From: Muribaculaceae bacterium
GTDB lineage: Bacteria > Bacteroidota > Bacteroidia > Bacteroidales > Muribaculaceae
Length of the DNA: 64,000 nt
Reading direction: 5' to 3'
Assembly: GCA_022510385.1 (NCBI GenBank)
Contig: JAFLTQ010000001.1
Span: 124,001-188,000 of the forward strand
Part shown: piece after piece, positions 34,517 through 43,721 of the stretch
Layout: each line of letters opens with the position of its first letter
Numbering within the stretch: position 1 is the stretch's first letter
Program-made: the position numbers and the translations under genes
The notes under the pieces: generated by a model
Databases searched by the model: none
Told to the model about the DNA's origin: nothing
The model's input: the letters and a program-made list of their open reading frames with translations, nothing else

Positions 34517-37500
34517 ATGGTTGTTAAAGATTTCTATCGTCTAAAATTATATTCTCTTTTTGCAGCGTTTTTATGCGTATGTGTTGCAAAGGCGCAAAAT
34601 GACACCACCGATCATTTCTTTCAGAAACATATAATGGTTGTGGTCGACCAAAGCCCCGACGCCATTCATCAGTATGACGACATGGAGTCTCTTTTCAACG
34701 GTCTCTCAAATTTCTTGAAAGGGGAAAAACTTCCGGCATCTCTCGACATGAATAAAAGCGATCTGCCCACAAATTTCACTTTTAATCCACAACGAGACGA
34801 AATTTCACTTTTTGCTTTCGGCCTGGGTGGCTACCGTCAGGATGGCGATTGGGATAATATCCACTTCAACGCATCCTACACGGATGGTTATGACGGGGAG
34901 AAATTTTTTAATGATATCACTAACGGCTTGATTCATCCGCGGACCTCCCTCCATTCCTCCAATAAGAATCTGAATGATTTTATTAATGAAGACTTGCGCC
35001 AACTCTTCAACGGAAATGACGAGCTGGCAAATAACTTCATGGGAGTAACAATGTCGCATTATGTCTATCCCTCCATCCTTAGTTTCATAAATTCCGATGG
35101 TAAAGCAGAGGAGTATTACATAATAGTTGTGACCAACTATAAGGATGGAGCAGGAAATAATGACGGTGCCGACGAAGCGCGTATCCGAGAGTTGGCCGGT
35201 AGGCGCTATGCCACTCTCCCTGGCGATTATGCCGGAAGGCTTAATCAACTCAGACGCCCTTTCTATACCACCAACTGGCTGCAAATGAGAAATAAAAGAA
35301 ATCCGGAAAACTATCTTAACGGAATGCAGCTCGGAGTAAAGTCTCTCCAAGGAGTCTCAGTCTACATCTCATCCAACCATGACCTCTCTCAACAGGAATT
35401 TAATCGTGGGCAATTCACTCTTAAGCCAGTTGAAATCTCATTCAACAAAAACAATACTATCCGGATAGATTCTATATTCCTCAAGGTAAGCGACAAGGAG
35501 GGGAAAACGATAGTAAAACTACCATTGACTAAAGATTCTGAGGTCGCTGAAAGATGGTTTGATGAGGATTCTCGAAAATTCACTATACCTTCCCAAAATA
35601 TCCCTTTAGGAAAAGCAGCCTTTGAAGATAGCGACTTGAATTTTCAATATCAATTCTTCTCAACGGTTAGCCCCGAAGGTGATGGAAAGGATGTGCCATA
35701 TGTGTTCACTGCACAGACTTCTCTCTCAACCGGGGATATCTTATTTGTGAATGATTCTAAAAGAGGTTGGATTGTCGGGCTCGTATTAGGTGTTTTAGCT
35801 ATTATTACGTTTTTTATTATGATATTAAGAGGAAAAAAGAGAAGCCTCCGCTCGGAAGCAAGAAATTTCACAACCCGTTTCTCTGTCACCACGCGTGAGG
35901 AAGGAACAGTGGAGCTCCCCTGCTGGTTCTATACTCCCGGTCAACCGTCAGGAGCTATCAGAGTGGACGGAGACGTTAATCCGGCTAATGTCAAATTCCG
36001 TTTCCCGGGCAAAACTCAGGTAAGAGTTAAGGTAGATATTTTAGAGAAACCCAACGATCTAACTATCCTCGTTAATGACAAACGGGATGAAATAGTCGAG
36101 CCCGGAGATGAAAAAGCCTTCCTCATATATGATGAATTTGTGAAAAATTCAACAGGCGACGGGAAATTCAAATTCACACTTAATTTCCGACTCCCCGAAA
36201 ATGTCAACTGGGAATATACGAAGGTCAGACTCCGTCTTAGATATGAAACTTTCACTAAAATCTTCGGGTTCTTTAAAAAAGTGGAATATTTCCCCATTAA
36301 CCCTGAAGATGCCGAAGAGATCGATTTCTTCATACGTCCCGAAATAGGGGAAGGATGGCTCGGAATAGACCCGGGAACTTCCGGCTCCTGCATAGCAATC
36401 GGAAGAGGCGGCACTATCAACCAACCTAACATTTCACTTGTAGAGGTAGACAATGACCCCATCATTCCCTCTAAGATTATTTTTGACAAAGCCTCTTTCC
36501 GGGATATCGATTCCGCTCAACCCGGCACTGACTATACCTTCGGCACTAACGCCAATAAGAACTGGACGGCAAGATCAAGAGCCGGTTACCAGTGTTTCCA
36601 ATCAATCAAAAAGCTCCTCGGGTATCAAAACGGAGAAAACAACAAGCTTTCCATTAATCCCGGTAAAGCGGGCAACTCTAAAGAGCTTTCTGGCATGCAA
36701 TTAGCCCACCTGCTCGTTAAGGGTATCTTAAAAGATGCCGACAATCATCTAAACTCCCTGCCTGAGCCTATTAAAAGAAGCCTCGAACCGGAAGGAGAAA
36801 AAATCAGACGGGCTGTCGTGGCAATCCCCAACAACTATACTCTCCCTAAAACCCTCGATATGGTAAAAAGCGTTGCAATGACTAATCGTTTTGATGAAGT
36901 CAGACCAATTTTCGAGGCTGAGGCTATTCTATGTAACTATCTTGCTAAAACTGCCGGCGAAATTAAAGGAGGAACCCAAAACATCGCTGTCTATGACATG
37001 GGAGGGGCTACAATTAATCTCACAGTCTTTGAAGTAAGATTCTCTTCTAAGGGCGGGTCTGTTTATTATAATGTAAAAACTTTAGGAAGAATAGGATATG
37101 CCGTGGGCGGTGATAACATTGACTTCGCCCTTATGAAATATATCTTCTCTCTGACTTCCCTCGACAAAGACCCCGCTAAAGCTAAAGAAATACAGGAGTC
37201 ACGTAAAGTGGAAATCCTTGACCTGATACTTTCTCTTAAAAAGAATCTTATTGCTTTCAACACCAACTATCCTCGCAAAGCAACGGAAATGCTATCAAGC
37301 TACGACGCTTTCGACAATTTTGTAAAAAAAGTGACCGGTTTGAATATTTCCGATTCACGTTTCAGATCTAAATTCTACAATTCCGAAGGAGAGGATAATT
37401 CTTTCTCGGAAAAGCTCGTTTATCAATTGACCGACAATAACCGGGAAATCCGAAAATACGTAAAAGAACGCATTCTGGAAGTCACCAAAGAAATTCTAAC

Positions 37501-38170
37501 TTATCCCGAAGTGGCAAAAATCGCCAACTTAAACTATGTAATCTTCTCGGGAAGAAGCGTCCTCTTCCCCGAAGTGAAGTCATGGGCTCTCACAGGTCTT
37601 AAGACCAAATTCAAAAACCTGATAGAATGGAAAGGGTTGACTCCTACTGAAGTGAAAACTGCAGTTGCCTACGGAGCCTGTTGGTATGGGAATTTCAATT
37701 CGCTTGTAACCCTTGAGAATGATGGTGTCGCTTCCGCTTATGGTTTCAAGCTCACTGAATATGGCAAAACCTCCATGCATGTGCTTATCGACCAGAATCA
37801 ATCGTTTAAAGAAAAACAGTCAATCGAAAACAAGGAGAAAATCAGCAGTTCATTTGCTTCCGACGGTGGTTTTGTTGAATTCTATCAAGTTATGGGAAGC
37901 CCCCACAAAGTTGATTTGTTTGAAGATTCCAACCGTTATAAACTCAATAAAATAGGAGACATACGCGTCAACGTAGACACTGAGGAAATCCTGCTTGAAG
38001 TGAAACGAAGCAATCAGGTTAATTTCAGCGTCTTGCTTAATAACGGCACAATTATAACACGAACCGATGTCAATGTCGCTGACCGTGACATAACGGATGA
38101 AAACGACGAAGCTTATATCTTCGCAACATATACCGCCAAGCCGGCTCAATCCCCTCAGATTAAACAATAA
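34517..38170 (+). CDS. Membrane protein joining a periplasmic vWA-like region to a cytoplasmic Hsp70/actin-type ATPase
   Basis: 1217 aa. Signal peptide (about 1-26), then a vWA-like region (IMVVVDQSPDAI, residues 38-50, with only part of the DxSxS metal site; later YYIIVVTNYKDGAG). A single transmembrane helix follows (about 417-437). Past a basic stop-transfer stretch come a beta-rich segment (about 450-605) and an Hsp70/actin-type fold: phosphate-1 GWLGIDPGTSGSCIAIG (about 612), phosphate-2 IAVYDMGGATINLTVFEV (about 830), adenosine loop VIFSGRSVLFPEV (about 1010). The ATPase should face the cytoplasm and the vWA-like part the periplasm. First gene of an eleven-gene run; the next gene starts 11 bp later. 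This combination matches no protein I can name. Confidence 0.85.
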   Translation: MVVKDFYRLKLYSLFAAFLCVCVAKAQNDTTDHFFQKHIMVVVDQSPDAIHQYDDMESLFNGLSNFLKGEKLPASLDMNKSDLPTNFTFNPQRDEISLFAFGLGGYRQDGDWDNIHFNASYTDGYDGEKFFNDITNGLIHPRTSLHSSNKNLNDFINEDLRQLFNGNDELANNFMGVTMSHYVYPSILSFINSDGKAEEYYIIVVTNYKDGAGNNDGADEARIRELAGRRYATLPGDYAGRLNQLRRPFYTTNWLQMRNKRNPENYLNGMQLGVKSLQGVSVYISSNHDLSQQEFNRGQFTLKPVEISFNKNNTIRIDSIFLKVSDKEGKTIVKLPLTKDSEVAERWFDEDSRKFTIPSQNIPLGKAAFEDSDLNFQYQFFSTVSPEGDGKDVPYVFTAQTSLSTGDILFVNDSKRGWIVGLVLGVLAIITFFIMILRGKKRSLRSEARNFTTRFSVTTREEGTVELPCWFYTPGQPSGAIRVDGDVNPANVKFRFPGKTQVRVKVDILEKPNDLTILVNDKRDEIVEPGDEKAFLIYDEFVKNSTGDGKFKFTLNFRLPENVNWEYTKVRLRLRYETFTKIFGFFKKVEYFPINPEDAEEIDFFIRPEIGEGWLGIDPGTSGSCIAIGRGGTINQPNISLVEVDNDPIIPSKIIFDKASFRDIDSAQPGTDYTFGTNANKNWTARSRAGYQCFQSIKKLLGYQNGENNKLSINPGKAGNSKELSGMQLAHLLVKGILKDADNHLNSLPEPIKRSLEPEGEKIRRAVVAIPNNYTLPKTLDMVKSVAMTNRFDEVRPIFEAEAILCNYLAKTAGEIKGGTQNIAVYDMGGATINLTVFEVRFSSKGGSVYYNVKTLGRIGYAVGGDNIDFALMKYIFSLTSLDKDPAKAKEIQESRKVEILDLILSLKKNLIAFNTNYPRKATEMLSSYDAFDNFVKKVTGLNISDSRFRSKFYNSEGEDNSFSEKLVYQLTDNNREIRKYVKERILEVTKEILTYPEVAKIANLNYVIFSGRSVLFPEVKSWALTGLKTKFKNLIEWKGLTPTEVKTAVAYGACWYGNFNSLVTLENDGVASAYGFKLTEYGKTSMHVLIDQNQSFKEKQSIENKEKISSSFASDGGFVEFYQVMGSPHKVDLFEDSNRYKLNKIGDIRVNVDTEEILLEVKRSNQVNFSVLLNNGTIITRTDVNVADRDITDENDEAYIFATYTAKPAQSPQIKQ

Positions 38171-38181
38171 ACCATATAGAT

Positions 38182-40095
38182 ATGAAACTTAAACTATCTT
38201 TTAGTTGCCTATTGCTCTCTCTCTTAGCTTTTAATTCTCAAGCTCAGGAGCAGACCGACTCTACTATAAAATTTGATAAAATGGCTGTCGCTATTATGAG
38301 CGATACCATACCTCAAAAATCGGGCGAGAATTTTAAAATAATCAAAGGGCTTACATATATCACCGACGGTCAGGGAGATTATATTGTCGGGCAAGACACT
38401 ATTGATTTTAAGGATAAGAATATCTTTTCGGAACCCCAACCTTTGAAGATGGATACAAATCTCTCTCCCCTTAAAACTCTTTATATTGCTGAAAGAAGTG
38501 GGGGCAGCCTGAAATTGAAAGATAAGGAAAGCAATATCAAATATTCAGTCTATATTCCAAAGAAAGACACCCTGATCTCTTTAGCAGGGGACTCTGAAAT
38601 CAGCACATGGAAAAGTCAATTGATTCCCGGCGACCAACTATATATATTCCCCGGGGGCGAACCCGCTTATCTCCTTAGGGTAGGAAGCGATGAATGGAAA
38701 GGTTTGAAAAACGCTCAACCTATGACCCCCGAAGAAGAAAAGGAATTTAATGTAGTTGCCATTGTATGGGGAGCTCTCGCTCTACTCGTCATACTGGCTG
38801 CTGTATGGTTCTTCTTTATCCGAGGTAAAAAGAAAGGAAAGAGTGACGGCAACGATGACATTCTTCCTGAAGAAGCAGACTCTCAAGAAGAAGATGAGAA
38901 ACGTATTGAACCGGCACGGGAGAAAAAGGCTGACCATACTGACTATCAACCTAAAACTCCGCGTTCCCAAGATGAAATATTGGAACAATTGATTAATACT
39001 CTGAGTTCTTCTGTGAGTCAGGAAGATTTTAAAGATTATTCCGACACAATCTTTAAGTTGAAACAAAAGCTCGAAAACGGCAAGATTGAACTTAATAACA
39101 TCACGAGAGCTTTTGAAAGCCAGAAGGCTGAAAATTCAAGCCTCAACGAAACTATCGATAATCTTAACCGAAAACTTGACACACTTAACAGCCGGATTGA
39201 CGACATAAAGGCTGAGGAGGCTAAAAAATGGTCGGCTGAAGTCGAAAAACTCAAAACAGATGTCGAAAAAGAAAAGAGAGATCGCGAAAACTCAGAGAAA
39301 AAGCTTAACAACGAAATAAGTGACCTTAATTCCAAAAATTCAGACCTCTCTGACAAGAATCATAAGCTCAACGATGATCTGAATCACGCTCGAAAAGAAG
39401 TGGCTCATCTCACCGAACTGAATACAAAATTCAGCGACACTTTCAAAGATTTCCCAAGTGTTAAACAGATTTCATCTGATCTGTCTGCATATTTTGAAGC
39501 TGTAGAGAATCTGCAAGAGCAGGCCGTTTCTCTCCTTGAAAACCTTTCTGTGGTCCGGAACGATAAGGGAGCTGCTGTTGTTGCAAAGGCACTCAAAGAC
39601 TTCAAAACTGAAACTAAAAACAGCTTGCCCGAAAGAAACCAATTGTTGTTTGAAGCCCGACTCATTGTAAAGACTTCTTTCGATGTAGCCGGAACCCCTC
39701 TTTCTCAAAGACTCGCATCTCAGGGAGTAGCATCTCAGCAGGCCGAAGACCTTAAATATTTCGTTTATGAGAGGTTCAGCAAATTCATGGGTGAGTCCGT
39801 TAAGCTCGCTGATATCCTCAAACATCTCAACGATTTCCCGGGAGTCGACGGTATCGATATATCCAAGTTTGAAAATGCCCCGCAAAAATTGATAGATTTG
39901 CTCGAAAAATTTGATATTTCCGTCAAATATGTGGAACTTTACACATCCACAGAAAATTATACCGATAAGGAAATTGATGTGGTAGACACTGTGGAAAATA
40001 GCGGAAAACCTATGGATACTATCGTGGCTATCAGAGAAATGGGAGTCAACTACGGCCAAAGCGATAAGAAAACTGAAGTCGTGGCTCAAATGTAA
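38182..40095 (+). CDS. Single-pass membrane protein with long cytoplasmic coiled coil
   Basis: 637 aa. Signal peptide MKLKLSFSCLLLSLLAFNSQA, a periplasmic region of about 165 residues, a transmembrane helix at about 190-212 followed by RGKKKGK, then an acidic linker. A long coiled coil covers about 290-425 (KLEN, SLNETIDNLNRKLDTLNSRI, heptads rich in Lys, Glu, Asp and Asn). A helical C-terminal domain follows (about 430-637). The layout is the same as in the preceding gene: periplasmic head, one helix, large cytoplasmic part. That suggests the two proteins sit side by side in one assembly. I recognise no family. Confidence 0.8.
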   Translation: MKLKLSFSCLLLSLLAFNSQAQEQTDSTIKFDKMAVAIMSDTIPQKSGENFKIIKGLTYITDGQGDYIVGQDTIDFKDKNIFSEPQPLKMDTNLSPLKTLYIAERSGGSLKLKDKESNIKYSVYIPKKDTLISLAGDSEISTWKSQLIPGDQLYIFPGGEPAYLLRVGSDEWKGLKNAQPMTPEEEKEFNVVAIVWGALALLVILAAVWFFFIRGKKKGKSDGNDDILPEEADSQEEDEKRIEPAREKKADHTDYQPKTPRSQDEILEQLINTLSSSVSQEDFKDYSDTIFKLKQKLENGKIELNNITRAFESQKAENSSLNETIDNLNRKLDTLNSRIDDIKAEEAKKWSAEVEKLKTDVEKEKRDRENSEKKLNNEISDLNSKNSDLSDKNHKLNDDLNHARKEVAHLTELNTKFSDTFKDFPSVKQISSDLSAYFEAVENLQEQAVSLLENLSVVRNDKGAAVVAKALKDFKTETKNSLPERNQLLFEARLIVKTSFDVAGTPLSQRLASQGVASQQAEDLKYFVYERFSKFMGESVKLADILKHLNDFPGVDGIDISKFENAPQKLIDLLEKFDISVKYVELYTSTENYTDKEIDVVDTVENSGKPMDTIVAIREMGVNYGQSDKKTEVVAQM

Positions 40096-40103
40096 AATAA
40101 TAC

Positions 40104-40134
40104 CCTGTGGATGTGATTCTATTCATATCACAGG
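40104..40134 (+). other. Inverted repeat in the intergenic gap between the coiled-coil and vWA-lipoprotein genes
   Basis: TGTGAT (40112-40117) can pair with ATCACA (40127-40132), or CCTGTG (40104-40109) with CACAGG (40129-40134). The two pairings exclude each other. There is no T-run, so this may be an mRNA processing or stability element inside the operon. It sits in the widest gap of the operon (76 bp). Confidence 0.3.
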
Positions 40135-40171
40135 CCCTCAATTCTCGATAACCTTTTTCAAATTTAAAGAG

Positions 40172-41494
40172 ATGAAAAAATCTATTATAATCAAGTCGTT
40201 AACAGCTATTCTCCTAATAGGGGGACTTATATTGGGGTTTGATGGATGCAAAAAGACCAAATCTCATACTGCTCAGGAGCCCAAAACTGAAGATTCAACA
40301 CAAGTTGTTGACTCCCTTGAAGCAACAACACCGACTGAGGCTCCCACAAGTATAAGGGTCTTCTTTGACAATTCCGCATCCATGGCCGGATACCTCGTCA
40401 AAGGGAAGAGAGATTACAACACTCTTTATAACGCAATTGTTGCTTTAGGCCGCAATTATGGCAATGGTGTTTATGCGTTCACTGCCGACCTCTGTTGTGC
40501 CCCAAAAGGGAAGACCCCGCAAAAAGGGATTTCTTACGAGCAATTCAAAGAAATGATAGATAATGCCGGTATAGCTGCTGGATCTGAGTCGCTTCTTAAT
40601 AAAATCATAGGGGATATCGCTGAAGAGACAAAAGCACATCCTAATCAATTGTCTATTTTCTTTACCGATGGCATTATCAGCGGGCCTGCCGAGAAGATAA
40701 CTGCCGACCGTGAATATACTACCAACCATATTGAAGATTTAAGTGGAGAATTGAGTAATGCCGTAAGAAACAAAGGTCTTGCCGCTTCTGTCTATAGGTT
40801 TGACAAGGCCGATTTCAACGGGGCTTATTATTCTTATGATAACAAACCAAAAAACATGAAGGGCTCTCGTCCGATTTATGTCGTTGCTCTCGGCTCTCCC
40901 AAAGAAATTGCCAAATTCAAGGAGTGGACTGAAAGCTCGGAAGCAACAAACTTCCAACCCTCTCAGGTGGTGCATATAGGAACCAAGCTCCCTATTTCTT
41001 CCGGTTTGATTAATCCCGACCAAGGAATTAAAAACGGTGTGGTTGAATATAAACCCTCCGACATAAATTCTAAATTCGACGGGTTATTCACTTTCAAGCT
41101 CCCATATTCTGTATTTAGCGATATCTACGAAAAAAATTATAATTTCGCCGCACTCAAAGATAAAGTGAAGGTCTCGATTGATGGTATTGAGATCCCGGCT
41201 GTCGAAAACGATAAAAACGGAAACTCCTTTGAAACAGTTGAAGCAGGACAGGATGGTTTCATCATCAAAGTCAGGGCAAGAGCTTTGAAGAATAATGCTA
41301 AAATGAATGTGATGATTCCATATTCACAACCCGAATGGATTGCATTATACTCCACAAGAGATGACCGTACCTCCCTCTCAAGCGACAACACCTATATGCT
41401 CGATAAATTTGTCGGAGCTATTGTTAATGGGATTAGCGGTGACTCTAAAGCGGAAACCCTGTTCAGCCAGACTGTTGATTTAAAAAAGAAATAA
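40172..41494 (+). CDS. Periplasmic vWA-domain lipoprotein
   Basis: 440 aa. The N-terminal hydrophobic segment ends in LGFDGCKKTKS, a plausible though atypical lipobox with Cys26 as the acylated residue. No acidic surface-export signal follows the Cys, so it probably faces the periplasm. The vWA fold is supported by IRVFFDNSASMAGYL (about 60-75), with an intact DxSxS metal-binding motif, and LSIFFTDGIISG (about 160-172), the usual strand-4 TDG. A beta-rich C-terminal region (about 300-430) follows. vWA domains bind partner proteins through a metal ion, so a structural or sensing role in the assembly is inferred. Confidence 0.82.
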   Translation: MKKSIIIKSLTAILLIGGLILGFDGCKKTKSHTAQEPKTEDSTQVVDSLEATTPTEAPTSIRVFFDNSASMAGYLVKGKRDYNTLYNAIVALGRNYGNGVYAFTADLCCAPKGKTPQKGISYEQFKEMIDNAGIAAGSESLLNKIIGDIAEETKAHPNQLSIFFTDGIISGPAEKITADREYTTNHIEDLSGELSNAVRNKGLAASVYRFDKADFNGAYYSYDNKPKNMKGSRPIYVVALGSPKEIAKFKEWTESSEATNFQPSQVVHIGTKLPISSGLINPDQGIKNGVVEYKPSDINSKFDGLFTFKLPYSVFSDIYEKNYNFAALKDKVKVSIDGIEIPAVENDKNGNSFETVEAGQDGFIIKVRARALKNNAKMNVMIPYSQPEWIALYSTRDDRTSLSSDNTYMLDKFVGAIVNGISGDSKAETLFSQTVDLKKK

Positions 41495-41535
41495 TAATTT
41501 ATAATAAAAAGAATACCAATATAATATCCTGACTC

Positions 41536-42072
41536 ATGGAAAGTATTTATGAACCAATTTTATCAGGCACTGACTTGTGGGACAATGATATCTATAATTT
41601 TCTGCCCACATATTTTGCCGATGCCGGAGCAGCAATAAGCTCATTCCTGATTGCCTTTATCGTGGCAGCAGTCTTCCTCGTTATTTTCTATTTCATTTTC
41701 GGAATGGGCTTCCCTAAAATCGGGGAAAATATCTGGGTTTGGGTGATTTGTCTCGGCGCTTCTTTCGGAGTGACCTGGGTGCTTACAGATGTTATGATCA
41801 TTGGCGATCCCGACACTCCTTCCGGCATCTATGAACATATAGACAATCAGATGCAGGATGAAGTCTTGCCTAATGCCGGCGGCGACCAGAATGCCATACA
41901 GGCTGCAAATGCTCAAAGAGATATGATGGTCCAGGAAATCCATGACGGTTGCGGGTTCACCCTTTCTCTCCTGCTTTTTAATTCATTCCTCGCTTTCTTT
42001 GTTTACGGCTTGGGGTCTCTCGGCTGCAAACGCCTTAGCAAGTATGGAAAGAATGTTCCCGTCTCGTGGTAG
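41536..42072 (+). CDS. Three-helix inner-membrane protein of unknown function
   Basis: 178 aa with three strong hydrophobic segments (about 33-62, 68-92 and 142-166). A hydrophilic loop of about 45 residues between helices 2 and 3 is rich in Asp, Gln and Asn. There is no signal peptide and a basic C-terminus (GCKRLSKYGKN). I do not recognise a family. It sits between the vWA lipoprotein gene and the tubulin-like gene, 41 bp from each, so it is probably the integral membrane part of the same assembly. Confidence 0.75.
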   Translation: MESIYEPILSGTDLWDNDIYNFLPTYFADAGAAISSFLIAFIVAAVFLVIFYFIFGMGFPKIGENIWVWVICLGASFGVTWVLTDVMIIGDPDTPSGIYEHIDNQMQDEVLPNAGGDQNAIQAANAQRDMMVQEIHDGCGFTLSLLLFNSFLAFFVYGLGSLGCKRLSKYGKNVPVSW

Positions 42073-42113
42073 TTCCCCGTTTTTTTTATTCTAACCGTTA
42101 AGTAAGTAAGCAA

Positions 42114-43718
42114 ATGAATATATTTTTATTTGGAATCGGAGGGACCGGTGCTCGCGTATTGCGTTCCCTGACTTATTGTCTCGCCTCCAACATGGGCGAT
42201 TTTGCTCCCGGAATCACTTTCGTGCCTATGATTATCGACCATGATAATCTTAACAAAGACAAGGATATAGCTATTGACACCATGGAAGAGTATCGCACAA
42301 TTTCTGATGCCATCCATGGACAAATGAATGCAAGCAGCCACGATAACTCTTATAGGAATTTCTTCCTCCCGAGGATGAAATATCTTAGTGAGATACAACA
42401 GGGCAACGCAAATATCAGGGCTAATTTCCCCGCAAGTTTCCAATTTCAATTTGGAATCGGCAACAATAATTCCCAAGGCACTTTTTCCAACTATATAGAT
42501 TTGAATGCTTTGGGTGGAGATCTTAGTATAACAAGCGATTTATTGAAAGCCCTCTATAATGATGAACAATCATATTTCAATGATGCTGCCGGCAATCGAA
42601 TCGACAATCCTGTAGCCGAGTTAAACCTTGACCTCGGCAAAGGTTATCGTGGCAACCCCAATATCGGGACTGTTGTATTTGATTCAATAACGGACACCCC
42701 GGCTTACGATTACTTTACCAAAAATTTCTTGCCCGGTCAGGATGCCATTGTAATTATCGGATCAATCTTCGGGGGCACGGGAAGCTCAGGTATTCCCAAA
42801 CTAATTGAGGCCATACGCACTAACCCCGCAACCGGGTGGAGCACAGCCAAAGTTGCCGCTATTATGGTGATGCCTTATTTCAAGGTCGACACTCCTCAAA
42901 ACACCCCGAATAATGTCACTCCGGCAATCCAGGATGAAATCTTTAAATCAAAACAGAAAGCTGCTCTTACTTTCTACGATAGCTGTACAATCAACGGCCA
43001 AAGTATGAACGATAATTTCGATGCGATTTATTATGTGGCCGAAGAGGATAGCAGGCAACACAGGAACAGATACTCTGAGGGGGGGACTGACCAACAGAAT
43101 CTTGCCAATATCGTTGACTTGATAGCCGCTATGGGAGTTATTGATTTCGTGGATAAAATACAAAGAGGTACAAGGCTGAATAAATTCAATGAATATGGAT
43201 TGGAAGCTGATTCAACCGACAACCAGAAACTAATCCTTACTAATTTTATAAACGCTGATCTTAATGGTCCTTTGAAAAGGCTCACGGCTCTCGCGCTCGC
43301 ATTGAAACATTATCGCGACCATATTTATGCCGGGAAACCCAACAACAAGGCAAGCTATTACGGCGATAACGGTCTTAAAATACCCCAAAATATCAACAAG
43401 GGTATTTATAAAAACCTTAAGACTTTTAGCGATTATTTCGCCACTTGGCTCGACGAAATGGAAAAAGTTAACCATTCTTTTGCACCCTATGATTTCGCTC
43501 CTTCAACTCCATTGAATAAAGTTGTGGAAGGTTTTGTCTCTAAGGAGGGTAACTGGGTGCATCATAAAGGGGTCAGCTATTCCGACTTCGACTCTCTGGC
43601 CTCAACAGTATGGGTCAACAAAGCAAGCAAATTGCAAAACAAGGACGAGGCTTTCATGAAAGTGCTCTTTGACGCTGCTACTAAAGAAGCCGATTTTGCC
43701 ACTCAAAAAAGAAAATAA
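42114..43718 (+). CDS. Tubulin/FtsZ-like protein (Tubulin_2-like)
   Basis: 534 aa, soluble. The N-terminus FLFGIGGTGARVLRSL has the glycine-rich nucleotide loop expected of tubulin-like proteins. At about 215-228, IIGSIFGGTGSSGIPKLIEA is close to the tubulin/FtsZ signature GGGTGSG. An acidic strand end (MIIDHDNLNKDKD, about 42) could contact the nucleotide. The pattern resembles Pfam Tubulin_2, which I recall as largely uncharacterised. It is too long, and lacks the flanking conserved regions, to be FtsZ. It lies 3 bp ahead of the second Hsp70-like gene, suggesting coupled synthesis. Polymerisation is possible but not shown. Confidence 0.75.
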   Translation: MNIFLFGIGGTGARVLRSLTYCLASNMGDFAPGITFVPMIIDHDNLNKDKDIAIDTMEEYRTISDAIHGQMNASSHDNSYRNFFLPRMKYLSEIQQGNANIRANFPASFQFQFGIGNNNSQGTFSNYIDLNALGGDLSITSDLLKALYNDEQSYFNDAAGNRIDNPVAELNLDLGKGYRGNPNIGTVVFDSITDTPAYDYFTKNFLPGQDAIVIIGSIFGGTGSSGIPKLIEAIRTNPATGWSTAKVAAIMVMPYFKVDTPQNTPNNVTPAIQDEIFKSKQKAALTFYDSCTINGQSMNDNFDAIYYVAEEDSRQHRNRYSEGGTDQQNLANIVDLIAAMGVIDFVDKIQRGTRLNKFNEYGLEADSTDNQKLILTNFINADLNGPLKRLTALALALKHYRDHIYAGKPNNKASYYGDNGLKIPQNINKGIYKNLKTFSDYFATWLDEMEKVNHSFAPYDFAPSTPLNKVVEGFVSKEGNWVHHKGVSYSDFDSLASTVWVNKASKLQNKDEAFMKVLFDAATKEADFATQKRK

Positions 43719-43721
43719 CTT

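Noticed and set aside
34805..35350. 181-codon minus-strand frame inside the Hsp70/vWA gene
   Set aside because: No independent support and fully contained in the convincing gene on the other strand.
39472..40089. 205-codon minus-strand frame opposite the coiled-coil gene
   Set aside because: Antisense by-product of a Lys/Glu/Ser-rich coding strand; no motif or start signal.
42114..43718. Calling the tubulin-like protein FtsZ
   Set aside because: It lacks the FtsZ N-terminal and T7-loop patterns, is longer, and sits far from any division gene.
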